64,000 bases of DNA from Caprimulgus europaeus (Eukaryota; Chordata; Aves; Caprimulgiformes; Caprimulgidae): NCBI GenBank assembly GCA_907165065.1, contig OU015543.1:8311501-8375500 (forward strand). The letters are read 5' to 3'. Each line of letters opens with the position of its first letter. The stretch's first letter is position 1. A program made the translations under genes and the position numbers. Positions 12,701 to 23,877 of the stretch are shown one piece after another. The notes under the pieces were generated by a model. That model was given only the letters and a program-made list of their open reading frames with translations, ran no database searches and had not been told where the DNA came from.

Positions 12701-12897
12701 CAACGGCAATCTGTGTATCATTATCACGTGAGCGTATTGCACAGGGATTCCTCTGAGACCTTGAGCCTCTTGTTGCTACAGCTTACAGATGACTTTCCCA
12801 AACACTCTGGTATCATCTTGCTGGCTTCTTGAAGTTGATAAGTATTGATTTCTGTGCATCTGTGTTAAATATATAAAAAGTAGCAAGGCTGGAGATG
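9784..12897. other. unique sequence, no confirmed gene
   Basis: Two overlapping plus-strand open frames (9837-10091 and 10079-10414) lie in different phases. The second contains one hydrophobic stretch of about 20 residues, but neither shows a family motif or splice signals. The frames at 11777-12428 overlap on both strands and look like chance. No repeats are recognised. Confidence 0.4.
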
Positions 12898-12916
12898 TGA
12901 CTCAAGTCATGAGTCA
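12898..12916. promoter_or_regulatory. paired AP-1 sites
   Basis: Two exact AP-1 heptamers, TGACTCA (12898-12904) and TGAGTCA (12910-12916), face each other with 12-bp spacing between starts. The arrangement is nearly palindromic. Function is inferred from consensus only. Confidence 0.3.
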
Positions 12917-14888
12917 AAGAAACAGTGGGATTTTTAATTAAGTATCCTCGCTTTCTTTAAGGCTGACAACACATCTGAGAATTTGACATTTATTTATGAA
13001 TGCGTTCCAGATTTGCACACTGCACATCAAACACCAGGGAAGGGTGGGGTAGTGTGCTGAGATACTGTATCTGACTTGCCCTCCTGCCCGCAAGTGAAAT
13101 TCTTTCCATCTGAGTCCTCATGGAGGTGGTGCTGGGTGAAACGGAGCCCTTGGCAGAAGATTGCCTTGTCCCTACTCCTGCCCCTGAGTTAACTGAGAAG
13201 GTTTGCTTTGCTTTCATCCATTTCTGCCTCCCCTCTGGCATCCTGTCTGCCTCCGAGGGTGGTGCCTCCCATCTCCTGTTCTCACCAGGGTGGGGAACTT
13301 GTCATCTTGCCTGCTTGCTTTTTCTTTCCACTTGCACTGTTGGAACGGGCACCTGTGATTAAACAGGATTTCTCTCCTTCCCAGCTACCCATCTTCGCAG
13401 CCTAGAGTCACACTGTGACCTCACACACCTCCTTTACTTCCCAAAGGTATCCATGTGATGTTCTTGTGGAGCAGAAGGGGAGGCAGTCCCTGCTCACAGC
13501 CATCCCAGGGCTTCCAACTCCCCACGCTTGGTGTACTACATCATGTAGGTACAACAGTTGCATCTCAGGGCCAAGCATCTAACCAAGGTGTTGTTGATGT
13601 GTAAGTGGAAAGCAGCAATGACTCTCTTCTCCCCAGGGCTGCGCTGACTCCGTGAGCTGACAGGAGCAACAATCAGTGAACGCATCCACGTGGTTACGTG
13701 TAGTGAGAGTCTTTGAATCTGAATTCACGGGGTGATCAGGTCTAGTGAGTAAGTAGGCAGTGTTTAAAGATGGCAATCACTTTGATGGCCTTATCTGCTC
13801 TTTGAAGCCAATGAGCCGCTCCCTGCCCAGTACACATGTGATAAGCTTCATCAGATTCTGCATATCTTCTCTTTGCAAAAATAAGGGGCTGAGTTGACTC
13901 AGCTGGGACTGGAGCCTGTGACTCTGAGTGTGGGTGTGCTGTGTTTTTTCCACATGCATGCCAAGTGGCTAGCATTGGCATGGAGTGAGCCCCTCCTCAT
14001 GAGCACACACAGGATGCTCCTTGCTGCTTTAAAGGTCAGAAGAAGCAGTATCCTCATCTCCTGGCTTCGGCTACTCCTCCTTGGCAGTGCAAAAACTGAT
14101 GGCAAGTCTGCAGTGATCTCCATTCACACACAAAGGTGGTCAGTAAATCAGGAGGATGTTTCTTCAGGATGGCTTCAGATACCGTACGTGGCTTTCAGGA
14201 GCCCACTGCTCTGGTAGGGCTTTGTCCTCAAGCCGTAGGGTCGGCAGAACTGGCTCAGGGTAACTCAGCATTGAGTAGTTTCTTGTGGGGTTCCTGTGGG
14301 CAGAACGGGGGGAAGAGATACAGAGCTGGCCTATAGTCAGGCAGCCAGAAACATCAAGAGCAATAAAGCAGAGCAAAATTAGTCACAAAGCATCTTTTAC
14401 CGCTGAGAATTTAATCGTAGAGAAAATTGGCAAATGTCTGCGAGGCAGACATACACCTCCACCGCACTGGGAAAGGAGTTGGGAAAGGGCTTACTCTGAA
14501 AGGAAGGCCAGCGAGAAATTGCCTTGTCATCTCAATTTATTAAGTCTTTATAACCTATTAGTTAATACAGAAACAGCGCTTTTCAATAGTTGCAGCTTGG
14601 CAGGCATTTAGATCTTTCTAAGATATTTTATTTGCCAGTAAAAAATTCACCTAGGACAGCAGAGGGCTTGTATGTAAATGGGGAGAATAGGGATGATTGG
14701 GCAGGGAACAGCACAAAGAGTGATGATCCATCAGCCTATGCAGAGTCTGCTTCAAATCGGTAGAAATCACACTAAGCTTGCTATGGCAGCACCTGATGGT
14801 ATGTTAAATGATTTAACAACAATGCACTAGAAATCCTGATAGCAGTAGATAGCTTTTTGTGACCCAAAGAATGTACATTGCACCTTGA
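12917..14888. other. unique sequence with one NF-E2-like site
   Basis: No gene is recognised. TGACTCAGC at 13895-13903 is the reverse complement of the NF-E2 core GCTGAGTCA. It is embedded in a short near-palindrome, GCTGAGTTGACTCAGC. Confidence 0.35.
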
Positions 14889-14964
14889 GGGGGGGGGGGG
14901 GGGGGAAGAGAGAGAGAATGAGAGCGAGAGAGAGAGAAGAAAGAGAGAGGGGAAAAAAAAGGGT
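14889..14964 (+). repeat. poly(G)17 and GA-rich purine tract
   Basis: A run of 17 G (14889-14905) is followed by about 59 bp of GA repeat and A-run. Only two pyrimidines interrupt the roughly 76-bp purine strand (one T, one C). Such tracts can form G-quadruplex or triplex (H-DNA) structures and are often length-polymorphic or misassembled. Confidence 0.95.
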
Positions 14965-15282
14965 TTGTGTTCATAAATGCTGATTTGAAGCCAAAGGATT
15001 TAATGTCAAAAGTCTCTCAGATCCCTACAGTAATTGCAAGCAACACATACAAGATCTGAGCTCAAATAGCTCCAAATGTTGAAATTCAACCCATTTTGGG
15101 TCAAGAAGCCAGTAGGGAAATGCTGTCTTTGTCAAAAGGCAGTTGAAGCTAGTTTAGAGCAGATACAAGAAAAGGGCTAGAAGCTACAAAGCGAAGTTGT
15201 CAGAAGCGCATTTCACTTACAATGCAATCAGGGCCTGATTCAGCTCTTAGAAAAAATGCTGGAGGCGCTTCCATGGATTTCC

Positions 15283-15318
15283 GTGGGTGCTGAGTCACCC
15301 GTGGCTGCTGAGTCACCA
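15283..15318 (+). promoter_or_regulatory. tandem NF-E2/MARE (ARE) sites
   Basis: Two 18-bp direct repeats (15283-15300 and 15301-15318) agree at 16 of 18 positions. Each contains TGCTGAGTCAC, the full NF-E2/MARE consensus, which embeds the AP-1 heptamer TGAGTCA. Read on the other strand it fits the antioxidant response element TGACNNNGC. Known binders of this class are small Maf heterodimers with NF-E2 p45, Nrf2 or Bach1. Paired sites of this kind occur in the beta-globin locus control region HS2. Activity here is inference. The site falls in a chance open frame (15256-15468) with no coding support. Confidence 0.45.
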
Positions 15319-17283
15319 GCCCCAAGTGCCAGTCAGGACTGTCAGAGCCCTGGTTTGAAGGCAGCTCTGATTCAGCTGGGAATCGAAGCTTATTTTTATG
15401 TACAATATGATATTGGTTTGTGTCGTTTCCTTGCCTGCAGCAGCACTCTGCAGAATAGAATCGCTTGACAACTGAAGAAATTAATGTTTCTTAAGAATAC
15501 CTTCTGAAATGACAAGTGCTTTTTGTATGTAGGAATTGTATAATGCTTCCTCCTTGGCTTCCTCTCCCACCTTCTGTGGCAAAAATGGGAAAATAAAGTA
15601 AAGGGAAAAAAGTGGCGTCTTGAGCACTAGAAGAGAACTTACTGCCTGTTGCTTTCTAACAGTGTATAATCAGGAAATTTCAGTAACCTGAAAATGGTCA
15701 TATTTTACGTGTAAGATAATTTAAAAAATAATAATTATGCATAGGAAAGACATTCTAACAAGTCCCTAGAGAATATGAGAAAATTGTCAGGGCAGTCCAG
15801 AGAGGAGGAAAAGATTATTTCAGCTGAGCTGTTCACTCTGTGGAGTCTCATTTGCTACAGAACTTCTGGAGAGGGTCGGAGCTGCTGAGGAGACCTCAGT
15901 TCCAGCAGCACAGGAGCTCGCTAAGCTGGGATGTGAATCCCTCCTCTGTGCTGGTGCAATTTAAAATAACGATGGGATGTGCCAAAGTGCTTGTCTGGGA
16001 GTAGCAGCGTGTCCTGGAAGGGCTGTTTGAGTCCATCAACAGCAGTTACTCTGGTGAGTGATAAATGTCAATGCAGGTGTCACTGAAAAAATCAGGGGCC
16101 TGAAATGCCCATGTGGTACCTGCTGTGGCCATTTCTGGGTGGGCAAGTGCGTGTGGAACGTTAAGAAATCAGAATCGTTTTGGCCAAGGTTAAGTGATAG
16201 CACAGGGTAAACAGTGGTGTAGAATGATGTCTCAAAGTTTTTTTTGTTTTAATGAATTAAAGCTCCTGACTCTTCCATAATTCAGGGTTTTGCAGTGTTT
16301 TCTCTTTATCCCTTTTAAAGCTTTTGGGGAGTCTTTCAGCTGGTTGTGGGCTGAGAGTGTCACAAGGAGAGTGAAAGCAGGTTTCCCCGGGGTGGAGGAT
16401 GCCTGGAGAGCTCTCAAAGCCTCCTTCCCTCTTCCCCCAAACTCTTCAGCCTCCCCTGTGGCCGCTCTCTGAAGCTCTGGGGGAACTAATGAGGCTTCCC
16501 TGATGGTCCTTGTCTCCCACTCCTGTGCGAGCATCATAGGGCTCAAGCTGGCAATTTGTCCCCACTGAGCTTGGATGGCAGCTAAAGCAGGGAGCCTCTG
16601 CCTCAGCCAGGTGCTGGAGTCTGACAGAGCATGTTTCCCCTCTTCTCTAGCTCCCAGGAAATACACAAAGCTCACAGCACTTTTAAGGCCTTTCCTTTAC
16701 CTCTTGAGCTTCACCAGACAGGAGTGGGAGGTCTCGCAGTGGGGCAGGTTAGGGACAGGCTCACAGTCACTTCCAGTCTCTGGTTGGAAGCTCGTAACCA
16801 CAGGGCTGCTCCACAGGACCAGCCCCTGCGTGGTTGATTGTAGAGGAAGTGCCAAGCAAAACAAATAGTACTTGAGGTTAAAAAGCTCAAAGTGTGTTAG
16901 TATCACAAAACCCAATCTCTACATCTGCTTCTGCCGTTCCAAAATCATGATGGAGAGCAGCAAGTGTCAGGAGGTCATGGAGATAAGTAGGACCCAGCTG
17001 ATGCAATGCTGTGTCTGGTAGAGGGGCTCTTACCCAAGCTCCAGCACCAAGGGGACATGCTTTCCTTTCCCTTCTGTTTGTCCAGACAAAGTTGCTCAAC
17101 ATCCTACTGGCAATTAAAGAATTTTAATAGTAAAACCAATGGACGAGGACCCGGAGTAGCCTGTGACACCCCAATATGGGATGTTGATACTAGATGGGTA
17201 GTAGCACACACTGTGAGTCATGCAGCTTTGAGGCCCCAATGGCAGATGTGAGAAGAGTCTCTGCTCAGAGACCTCGCTGACTA
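15319..17283. other. unique sequence, no feature recognised
   Basis: A minus-strand open frame at 16232-16675 has no domain or good splice donor. No transposon fragment is recognised. The section at 15660-15780 is AT-rich. Confidence 0.4.
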
Positions 17284-17349
17284 CGGTGAGAGATGGTGCG
17301 AGGTACAGTCAGAGATGGTGTGAGGTACGGTCAGAGATGGTGTGAAGTA
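17284..17349 (+). repeat. 22-bp tandem repeat, three copies
   Basis: Three adjacent 22-bp units (17284-17305, 17306-17327, 17328-17349) share the core AGAGATGGTGYGARGTA, with two to four differences between units. Confidence 0.9.
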
Positions 17350-18075
17350 CACACGCAGGAGGAAGCAGAAGGTAATGATAGCAATCACAAGATCAAGCAA
17401 TTATTTGGGCTGATGATAAGCTCAGTGTGAAGTGCAAAAATGTTTCTGATCTTCACTCACAAGGGCATGAACTACTCATGGCAGGGCTGGCCGGCAAGGG
17501 ACCAGATCCCAGACGGCAGCCAGGGAGCTGGAGCTGAGCTGCAAATTTTGTCTCATTTGAAGGTATAAAAGGGGCAGAAAAACATGTTTACAGTCTCTGC
17601 TCTGGTACTTATAGGTACTTGACAGTATTTTTAGATGCGGTGGTACTCATAGGTCTAAATGACAGGTTTTACATGAAATACATGAAGTTTGGGGCCTTTT
17701 CCAAATGACAACATCAGCCCAGGTGCGAAGTGTGAGTGCCATGCACAGCTGGGAGAGTGGAGCAGTTGGTAATAGCAGATTTTGATCTATAACTCCTCAA
17801 TTTGTCCGTTTCCACCTGTAGCACTTCTGCAGCTCATCCTTGGTGTGCCCCGGGTTCTGCTATTCACATGTATGTACACTGATCTCACCTGGAAATCGCA
17901 CCCCAACATCTGATGTGTTTTATCTCCCTTCAGCTGATGCCTATCTTGTAATAAAATTTCCCATGGCTTATCAGCACTTGACAATTAGATGCTTAACATC
18001 CCACTTAATGCAAAACAGATTACATCCTGGGAATTAACAAAACAATAAAATGCCTTAAGGGATAATGGAAGATTT
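17350..18075. other. unique sequence, no feature recognised
   Basis: No gene, repeat or RNA structure was recognised in this stretch. Confidence 0.45.
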
Positions 18076-18130
18076 TATATAGACGTGTATATGTTTTTAT
18101 ATATATATATATGTTTATACATATGCATAT

Positions 18131-18165
<35 letters not shown>

Positions 18166-18171
18166 TACATG
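18076..18171 (+). repeat. compound TA / CACATA microsatellite
   Basis: A TA-rich part (TATATATATATATG around 18097-18112) grades into ACATAT and then about five ACACAT units ending near 18170. The minus-strand frame over it, with alternating Cys-Met and Cys-Ile, is an artefact of the repeat. Confidence 0.93.
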
Positions 18172-18892
18172 GTTGTGAAATTTGGAGATGCTGATCAGCT
18201 TTCACTGCTTGATTGGTTTTCATGGCTGAGTCCTGTGACTGTTCTATATTTGTGGGATCTTTTTTTTTGGTAGAAATTGTGTTGTGCGCTGGAAATGCCA
18301 CATGTTGACCTTCTGGAGGTGTGAGGGGTGGCAAGGGGGTCCCCAGCCTGGGACTGAGCTCTCAACACTGTGCCCAGCCGGCAACTTTGCTCCCTCTTGT
18401 GGCAAACAAGTCCCAGTTTGGTCTGTCCCTAAGCAGGGGGTGGCTTCTCCCACCCGACAAGTGTGGGTGGCAGTGGTCAGTGAGGGAGGACAGTAGGAGA
18501 GGGCTGGCCGCAGGCTCTGCACAGCCATGGGCAGTTCCACTCCCTTTTGGGAATCCCTCGCCAGGTCAGGGTGGCGGGTCCAGTCCTGCATGCTGATCTT
18601 GAGCTTTATTGCAGAGCCTGATCATTTTAACCCCAGTCTTTGCACGTTGCTGAGGCTGGAGCTCTCCCTTCTGGGAGCTGGGGAGGTTTTGTAATTGCTG
18701 AAAGAGCCAAAAAGTCTTTCTTCAGACCCCGATTTTCCCATAGCAACCAACTTTCCTCCTTGGTTTCTCATCCCTTCACCTTTCCCTTCCATGTAACATG
18801 CAGCTGATACTTGTTCTTGAAACAATCCTTTTATTGATGCAGATGCAATCAGCAAAAATGCCGAGCAGTTTCAGAGTTCAGCCCTGTTCTAT
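18172..18892. other. unique sequence, weak CTCF-like motif
   Basis: GCTCCCTCTTGTGGCAA at 18389-18405 agrees at about 13 of 17 positions with the CTCF core on its C-rich strand. A single match of this quality is expected by chance and is recorded only as a weak candidate. Nothing else is recognised. Confidence 0.25.
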
Positions 18893-18990
18893 GAAATCAC
18901 TCATAAGTGTGCTTAACTTCACTAAAGCTGTTCTTGTGCTCAGCCTTAAGCATGTGCTTAAGTCTTTTGCAAGTCCTTGGCCCTCTCACA
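18893..18990. repeat. remnant of old amniote dispersed repeat
   Basis: The segment contains AAGTGTGCTTAACTT and, further on, TTAAGCATGTGCTTAAGTC, which includes a near-palindromic core, followed by TGCAAGTCCTTGGCCC. From memory, these strings are typical of an ancient repeat seen across birds, crocodilians and turtles. The family name is not known to me. Confidence 0.4.
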
Positions 18991-19332
18991 GTCACAACTG
19001 GGTTACGCTGATTACCCCAGTAATGGCAGGATGAGGAAGAGGCTCTTGTTGGGGTCTCTGAAAGCATTTTTCTGAGCCTATGGTCAGTGGTCTGCTCTGA
19101 TGGCAGATGAGTGCAATTTGCGGTTGTCCAATGAAGGAATAGAGCATGAAATCCCCTATTAAGGTCTCTTAGATATGTCTGCAAAATGCTGAGTAGTGAG
19201 TTAAGTGCCCATGGCATGGCTGCTGCATGTTGTGCTGTCCATCACTTGCACTTACTTGTCTGTCTCTCATCAGATGTTTTCTCTAACTTGTTCTGGGTCT
19301 TACCAAGTTTCCATCTTGCTCAAATGTTTAAA
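18991..19332. other. unique sequence, no feature recognised
   Basis: Nothing recognisable was found apart from short chance frames. Confidence 0.4.
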
Positions 19333-19402
19333 CTCCACCCCCCCCTCCAAAAAAAAAAAAAAGAGAAAAAAAAACCCAAAACAACAAAAATCCCAAACCA
19401 AA
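19333..19402 (+). repeat. C- and A-rich low-complexity tract
   Basis: A run of C (CCACCCCCCCCTCC) leads into A14, then AGAGAAAAAAAAACCC and further A/C-rich sequence. It could be the tail of a decayed retroposed copy, but no body upstream is recognised and no flanking duplication was found. Confidence 0.8.
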
Positions 19403-21106
19403 GCTGGCATCATAAAGTCATGAGATAGGTTTTTAAACTTAAGTCTTTAATTGGAGTTTGCTGTCTCTGCTTCGGGGTGTACTTGAGCTACCTGGACGTT
19501 GCCTTGAAACCATGAGCACTAGACATCATGGTCTTTGTAGTGGATGCAGGATGCTCACCTAATGGCTTGACTTGAGGAATGAAAATAGAATTATGTACTC
19601 TATTATTGCTGTGTAATAAAGTCCTGCAGAAACTGTGGTTAAGGTCTGATTTGCTAAATGACTGAGAAGCGCATTGATACCGTAAGACATGTTTTAAAAC
19701 CATGAATTGACACATACTGCTCGCTTCAGCTGGGTATTCTTTGTGGTGTGTCTGTTCCTTGATGTGTCCTGTACAGCACCTAGCACTCTGTGGTGTGGTT
19801 CTCAGCACCTATTGAAGGCAAATAATGATTATTAATCCTAATAGCTGCTCTGTTTCACACCTCTCCTAGCTAGCCAAGACAGATGTCCCCAAAGCAGGTA
19901 ATCACCATCGTTGCAAATGGCTTAGCACCATTTCAGTACATAGCACGAGGTTTTGCCTGTGCAATCCAGGACAGAAGCCCTGAGCTTCTCTACCTTTGCC
20001 TGCCCAATATTATATATTTCCGTTCCCAGCTTATGATCTGCACTGGTTCTGAGTTCTTGCTTGTGCTAAGGGCTCTCACATACAGACGAGTTACCACAGT
20101 GTAACAAGCTCCTGCATGTCAGGTTCTTCACCACAATTGCCTTGTTCATGCTCTTGCCCCAGTAAAGGCAATGCTGCTCTCCCCTTTTCTCTGGAAGGGG
20201 AAAACTACTTGGTATTTGCCAAGGGGAGAGAGCAAGCACAAAGCTAGTTATTACAGAATGGTTAATAACTGTTGACTTATTATTCTTGTTCCTAACATTA
20301 CGTTATATGTTGGGGTCCATCATTTAAGATATGAACCTGGTACCAGGCAGGTAAACACTTTCATGGTTCTCCTCATTACTTTTAAACCGTAAGGAACTGT
20401 CTTCATTGGATGAGTGTAATAGATGTGCCTGGGGCTATTCAAGCTAGGGCAAGATATCACAGGCAGAAAAGAATCAACATAGGAATATTAACAATACATT
20501 ATTTTGCTGGTGGAGTTTTCCCATATGATTACAAGTGATGAGTGCTCCGTGGGAGTGAGCAAAAAAAAAGATTGGGCCCATACTGATAGGCTGTACTGGG
20601 TTGTTCACAGTCATACACCATTCTTTACTCATACTTTTATTCATTTGCTTGCTCTTATGCTGCTGTAGTCTATCCTGAAGGCTAACCACATATCATATAT
20701 ATTTAAAAGAACAGTACCATATAACTGGTATAGATCTTAGGGTTTCTTTACCAAACCATTATGATTTTCCTGCTGAGAATATGAAGATAAAGGCTTTAAT
20801 CCTTGGGAACAAAAGGGTGTGAGTAATTCCATTTCATTGCATGACCTGGAATCTCCACCCATATAAATACATCAAAGAGTAGCTATGATTTCACTCTTTG
20901 ACACCCATGGGTTGAGGTTCTCACCCTGGGAAGCAGACAGCTCCTGTGGTTGGGCTGGACAGTGCCCATGAGGCTGGGTAACATGGATGTTTTCAGCGTT
21001 CTTTGATCTTCCTACTGGACCAAAATTATTCACATCTCCCCAGTGTTGCTGAAAACTTATTCAAGCACTCAAGGCAATTATTTTTAAATGTATGTGTGTT
21101 TTGGGC
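19403..21106. other. unique sequence, no feature recognised
   Basis: No coding frame with splice support and no known repeat was seen. The composition is mildly AT-rich. Confidence 0.4.
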
Positions 21107-21190
21107 CAAGTCCATGAATCCTGACTCATGACTGACTCAGCCCTTACTTAAGCAAAACTCCACTTGATTTCATTATAGATGGAGGCAGGA
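21107..21190. repeat. old amniote repeat remnant with paired AP-1 sites
   Basis: GGGCCAAGTCC, CTTACTTAAGCAAAACTCCA and TTGATTTCATTATAGATGG resemble, from memory, the common ancient motif in which GGGCCAGATTC leads to CTTACTCAGGCAAAACTCCC and TGATTTCAATGGGAG. Inside it, TGACTCA occurs at 21122-21128 and 21133-21139. The second is extended to TGACTCAGC, the NF-E2/ARE core. The 11-bp spacing is about one helical turn. Confidence 0.4.
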
Positions 21191-21464
21191 CTTTGTGATT
21201 TAGCCCCCTGCCAATGGGAACTGCTGCCAGAGCTCAGCACTGGCTCTTGGAGCCGATGCCCTTCTACAGCTTCCAGCGAGCTCCTGGTGCACTGAAGCCC
21301 TCTGCAGCTATCTGAATCCTGCACCACAGCCATGCTGTCTACTAGGCAAAAAGACCCATCCTGCTTGACTGTGCTGCTCAAGCCACCACAGGAGTGATGG
21401 AGAACCACGCTGACCCAGTGCTCTGTTGACTAATAGCTCTAAGAGCTAATCCTACCAACTGGCC
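21191..21464. other. unique sequence between repeat remnants
   Basis: No feature is recognised. The minus-strand frame covering it shows no domain. Confidence 0.35.
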
Positions 21465-21545
21465 ATAGGAAGTTTTGTGACCTATGTTAAGCAGGAGATC
21501 AGACTAGATGGCCATGGTAGCCTGACTGTCTGGCTGAAAGCTGTT
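21465..21545 (+). mobile_element. 3' end fragment of old CR1/L3-like LINE
   Basis: The string GTGACCTATGTTAAGCAGG followed by AGATCAGACTAGATGGCCAT closely fits, from memory, the conserved 3' end of old amniote CR1/L3-type LINEs, which have GGTCAGACTAGATGATC followed by ATGGTCCCTTCTGG. Only the 3' tail is preserved. It is diverged and not related to the two younger CR1 copies here. Confidence 0.6.
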
Positions 21546-22795
21546 GCACTGCAAATTGGCTGTAATGTATCAGAGTATTTTAATTTTGTTAGAAATTAAT
21601 TTCAGACACAGTCAGTTCACCATTACTTGTTAGCAGCCAAGATTGTTCAGGTAAGGAAAAAAACTAGATAACATGAGTACTGGGAAGAGTATAAAATACC
21701 CAGACAGGTCTCCATGATGGAAGTCTTGCTGGTGCTAATAAACTCTGCTGGATCTGAGCTACTCTCTGTGCCACATTTCCCAGCACTCATGGCTCCTGGC
21801 TCCGGGAGAGGGTAATGCCTTGGTGCAGCACTGGACCTGACCTGGCTCCCTGCACTCATGACTGCAGGAGTCAGCTCAAGTCTCGCCAGCCTTATTAGCT
21901 CTGGCTCAGCGCCCGCAATTCCTATTCAGACTGGCTCCACACAACGTGCCGTGCACATCCCGGCATGGGAGCGGTGTCCCGGTGTCAGGAATGTGGGACC
22001 GAGACACTCTGGCTGCCTGCTGAGAGCAGCACAGTCACATTCACACAAATGAAGAGACTCTGCTGAAGCAAGCTGTCCTGCCTGAAGGCAGCCCAAGTGT
22101 CTCTGTCCTGGCATGGCAAAGCCACAAGCCACCCAAGGGAGACTGAGAGTGAAAAGATAGTAGTAAACTGTCTTGAAGCGTCCCTGCTGTCCAGCACTCC
22201 CAGGAGAGTCGATTAAAAACCAACCATTTTCTGCAAGGGTGACTGCCAATACGTGGCTAAAGCAACCAAAAAACTTTAAGGGAAATGTTATTTATTTACT
22301 TGTCATTTAAGATAATGCCATTGTGTTTTGCCTGGCTGCATCTTGACAAATGGTCTGATCGGTTTTATTCCGAACTACAGCTAGAAATAACAGAGCTGCT
22401 GCGAGTACCTGTATCATCTGTGTTATTTAGATTTTTTGGCCTAGTTAGAAGCAGAAGCATTTGCAGGATTGGGCTCAACATATTGGCCTGTCAGATGTTG
22501 CTGCACCCTTTGCTGCCCTTAACCATTTCTTTCATCAAAGTAAACTGGTTTGATTTCCAGTTTGAGTAACTTACTGTTCTGTCTTTTGTAATGCTGCATT
22601 AATAAGCTTTGAAGAGATACATTTTTTGCCAACGTAAACACTTTCTTGAATGTAACAGAAATGAGTCCTTGCTTGCATTAGTTTGTTGTGAACATTATGA
22701 AGGCTGTAAAATAATCATAAATAGATGTCCTCATCTGAATCTCCTTTAGACTACTACAAGGCATCCACAATAATGACTAAATAATGACTTGCAGG
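21546..22795. other. unique sequence, no confirmed feature
   Basis: Contains CAG|GTAAGG near 21651 and an open frame at 22285-22569 without splice support. The part at 22270-22620 has a mixed, non-repetitive composition that could be constrained non-coding DNA, but this cannot be shown from one sequence. Confidence 0.35.
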
Positions 22796-22854
22796 TTTTT
22801 TTCCTTTTTTTTTTCCTTTTCTTCTTTTTTTTCTTGTCTTTTTTGAAAAGAGGA
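22796..22854 (+). repeat. pyrimidine tract (T/C)
   Basis: About 59 bp of T with scattered C, interrupted once by G. It is low-complexity. The minus-strand Lys/Glu-rich frames over it are artefacts. Confidence 0.9.
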
Positions 22855-23842
22855 GAACTGGAAGCTGCCTGCCCCAGTGATGTTCCCCGTCCCCTCCTTC
22901 TCCCCATCCGCTCCTAGACATCCCGGGACAACACATGAAAAGTGACTGTGCACAACTCTGTGTTCTGCACATCGCTTCACCTGTGTAATATTTGCAAAGG
23001 AGATTTTTTGCATCTCTTAGATATTTTAGAGGGGTCAGTGAATTGCACAGAGGAGTACAGTACCTGCTTCACTGTATAGACTTGAGGTCTAAAACCCACC
23101 ATAGTAAAAAGTGATTCTTATTGACTCCACAGGTATTAATGGTCAGCCCTTTTCTTTTCTTCAAGGCCATCTAAGGCCCAGGCAGTAAATATATTCAAAT
23201 ATAGAAAACTCTATGAAAAAATGTTGTAAATAATACCTTGTCTTCAGCACATTCACATCAAATACAATTGTGGCTCTGTAGCTGTAAAAAGATACAGAAA
23301 TCAGTCGAGTCACCAAGATCTAAGTCAAGACTAGGGAAAGCTGGTGAGTAAGGAAATTCTTCAGCATTTGCTCTTTTTTGTTTTCACATTCTTATGACTT
23401 GAATTCAAATCTGCCCCACACTGAAGAGCCTGGAAACAAGATCTTCAGGTCTTTCCTAGTTGTAATAAGAACACACCCAGACAGAGTACTTGAGGAGAAT
23501 TAAAGGAAGGAGATTTGCAAAACCTCTTAAAACAGCAAGCTTCTTAATTTTGCTTTAGAATTCAAAGGAACCGTCAGCCAAAAATATTTGAGGACTGAAG
23601 CAGTTAAGCCCCAGCAGAGTGCATGACTGGCTTGGTTTGCTCAGGCTTATCTGAATTTTGTCCTGTAAAAGTGTGAATTATTGATTCTCCCCTTTTCTCT
23701 GCTTTATAGTCTTCTGGTACCTGGAGGACATCCCAGAAAAACAGGAGGTTGAGCTAGCCCTCTCAAACACTGGTGTTTTCTAAGCACGTTCTGAATCTGA
23801 CCGGCTAAGCCCAAGTTTGAATATTTAAAGGGTTTCAAAATT
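22855..23842. other. unique sequence, no feature recognised
   Basis: No repeat, RNA gene or coding frame could be supported. Confidence 0.4.
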
Positions 23843-23877
23843 CCCATGGAATATCCCCCATGGAACATCCCTCATGG
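23843..23877 (+). repeat. 14-bp tandem repeat, 2.5 copies
   Basis: Units CCCATGGAATATCC and CCCATGGAACATCC are followed by a partial CTCATGG. It is a short local duplication. Confidence 0.8.

Noticed and set aside
16232-16675. 147-codon minus-strand frame
   Set aside because: No domain and no good splice donor. Its length is within chance for 64 kb.
18020-18334. Minus-strand frame with alternating Cys-Met and Cys-Ile
   Set aside because: Direct translation of the CACATA/TA microsatellite.
21616-21650. Possible 17-nt exon before CAG|GTAAGG
   Set aside because: The acceptor is moderate, the length is not a multiple of three, and several competing AG sites lie nearby.
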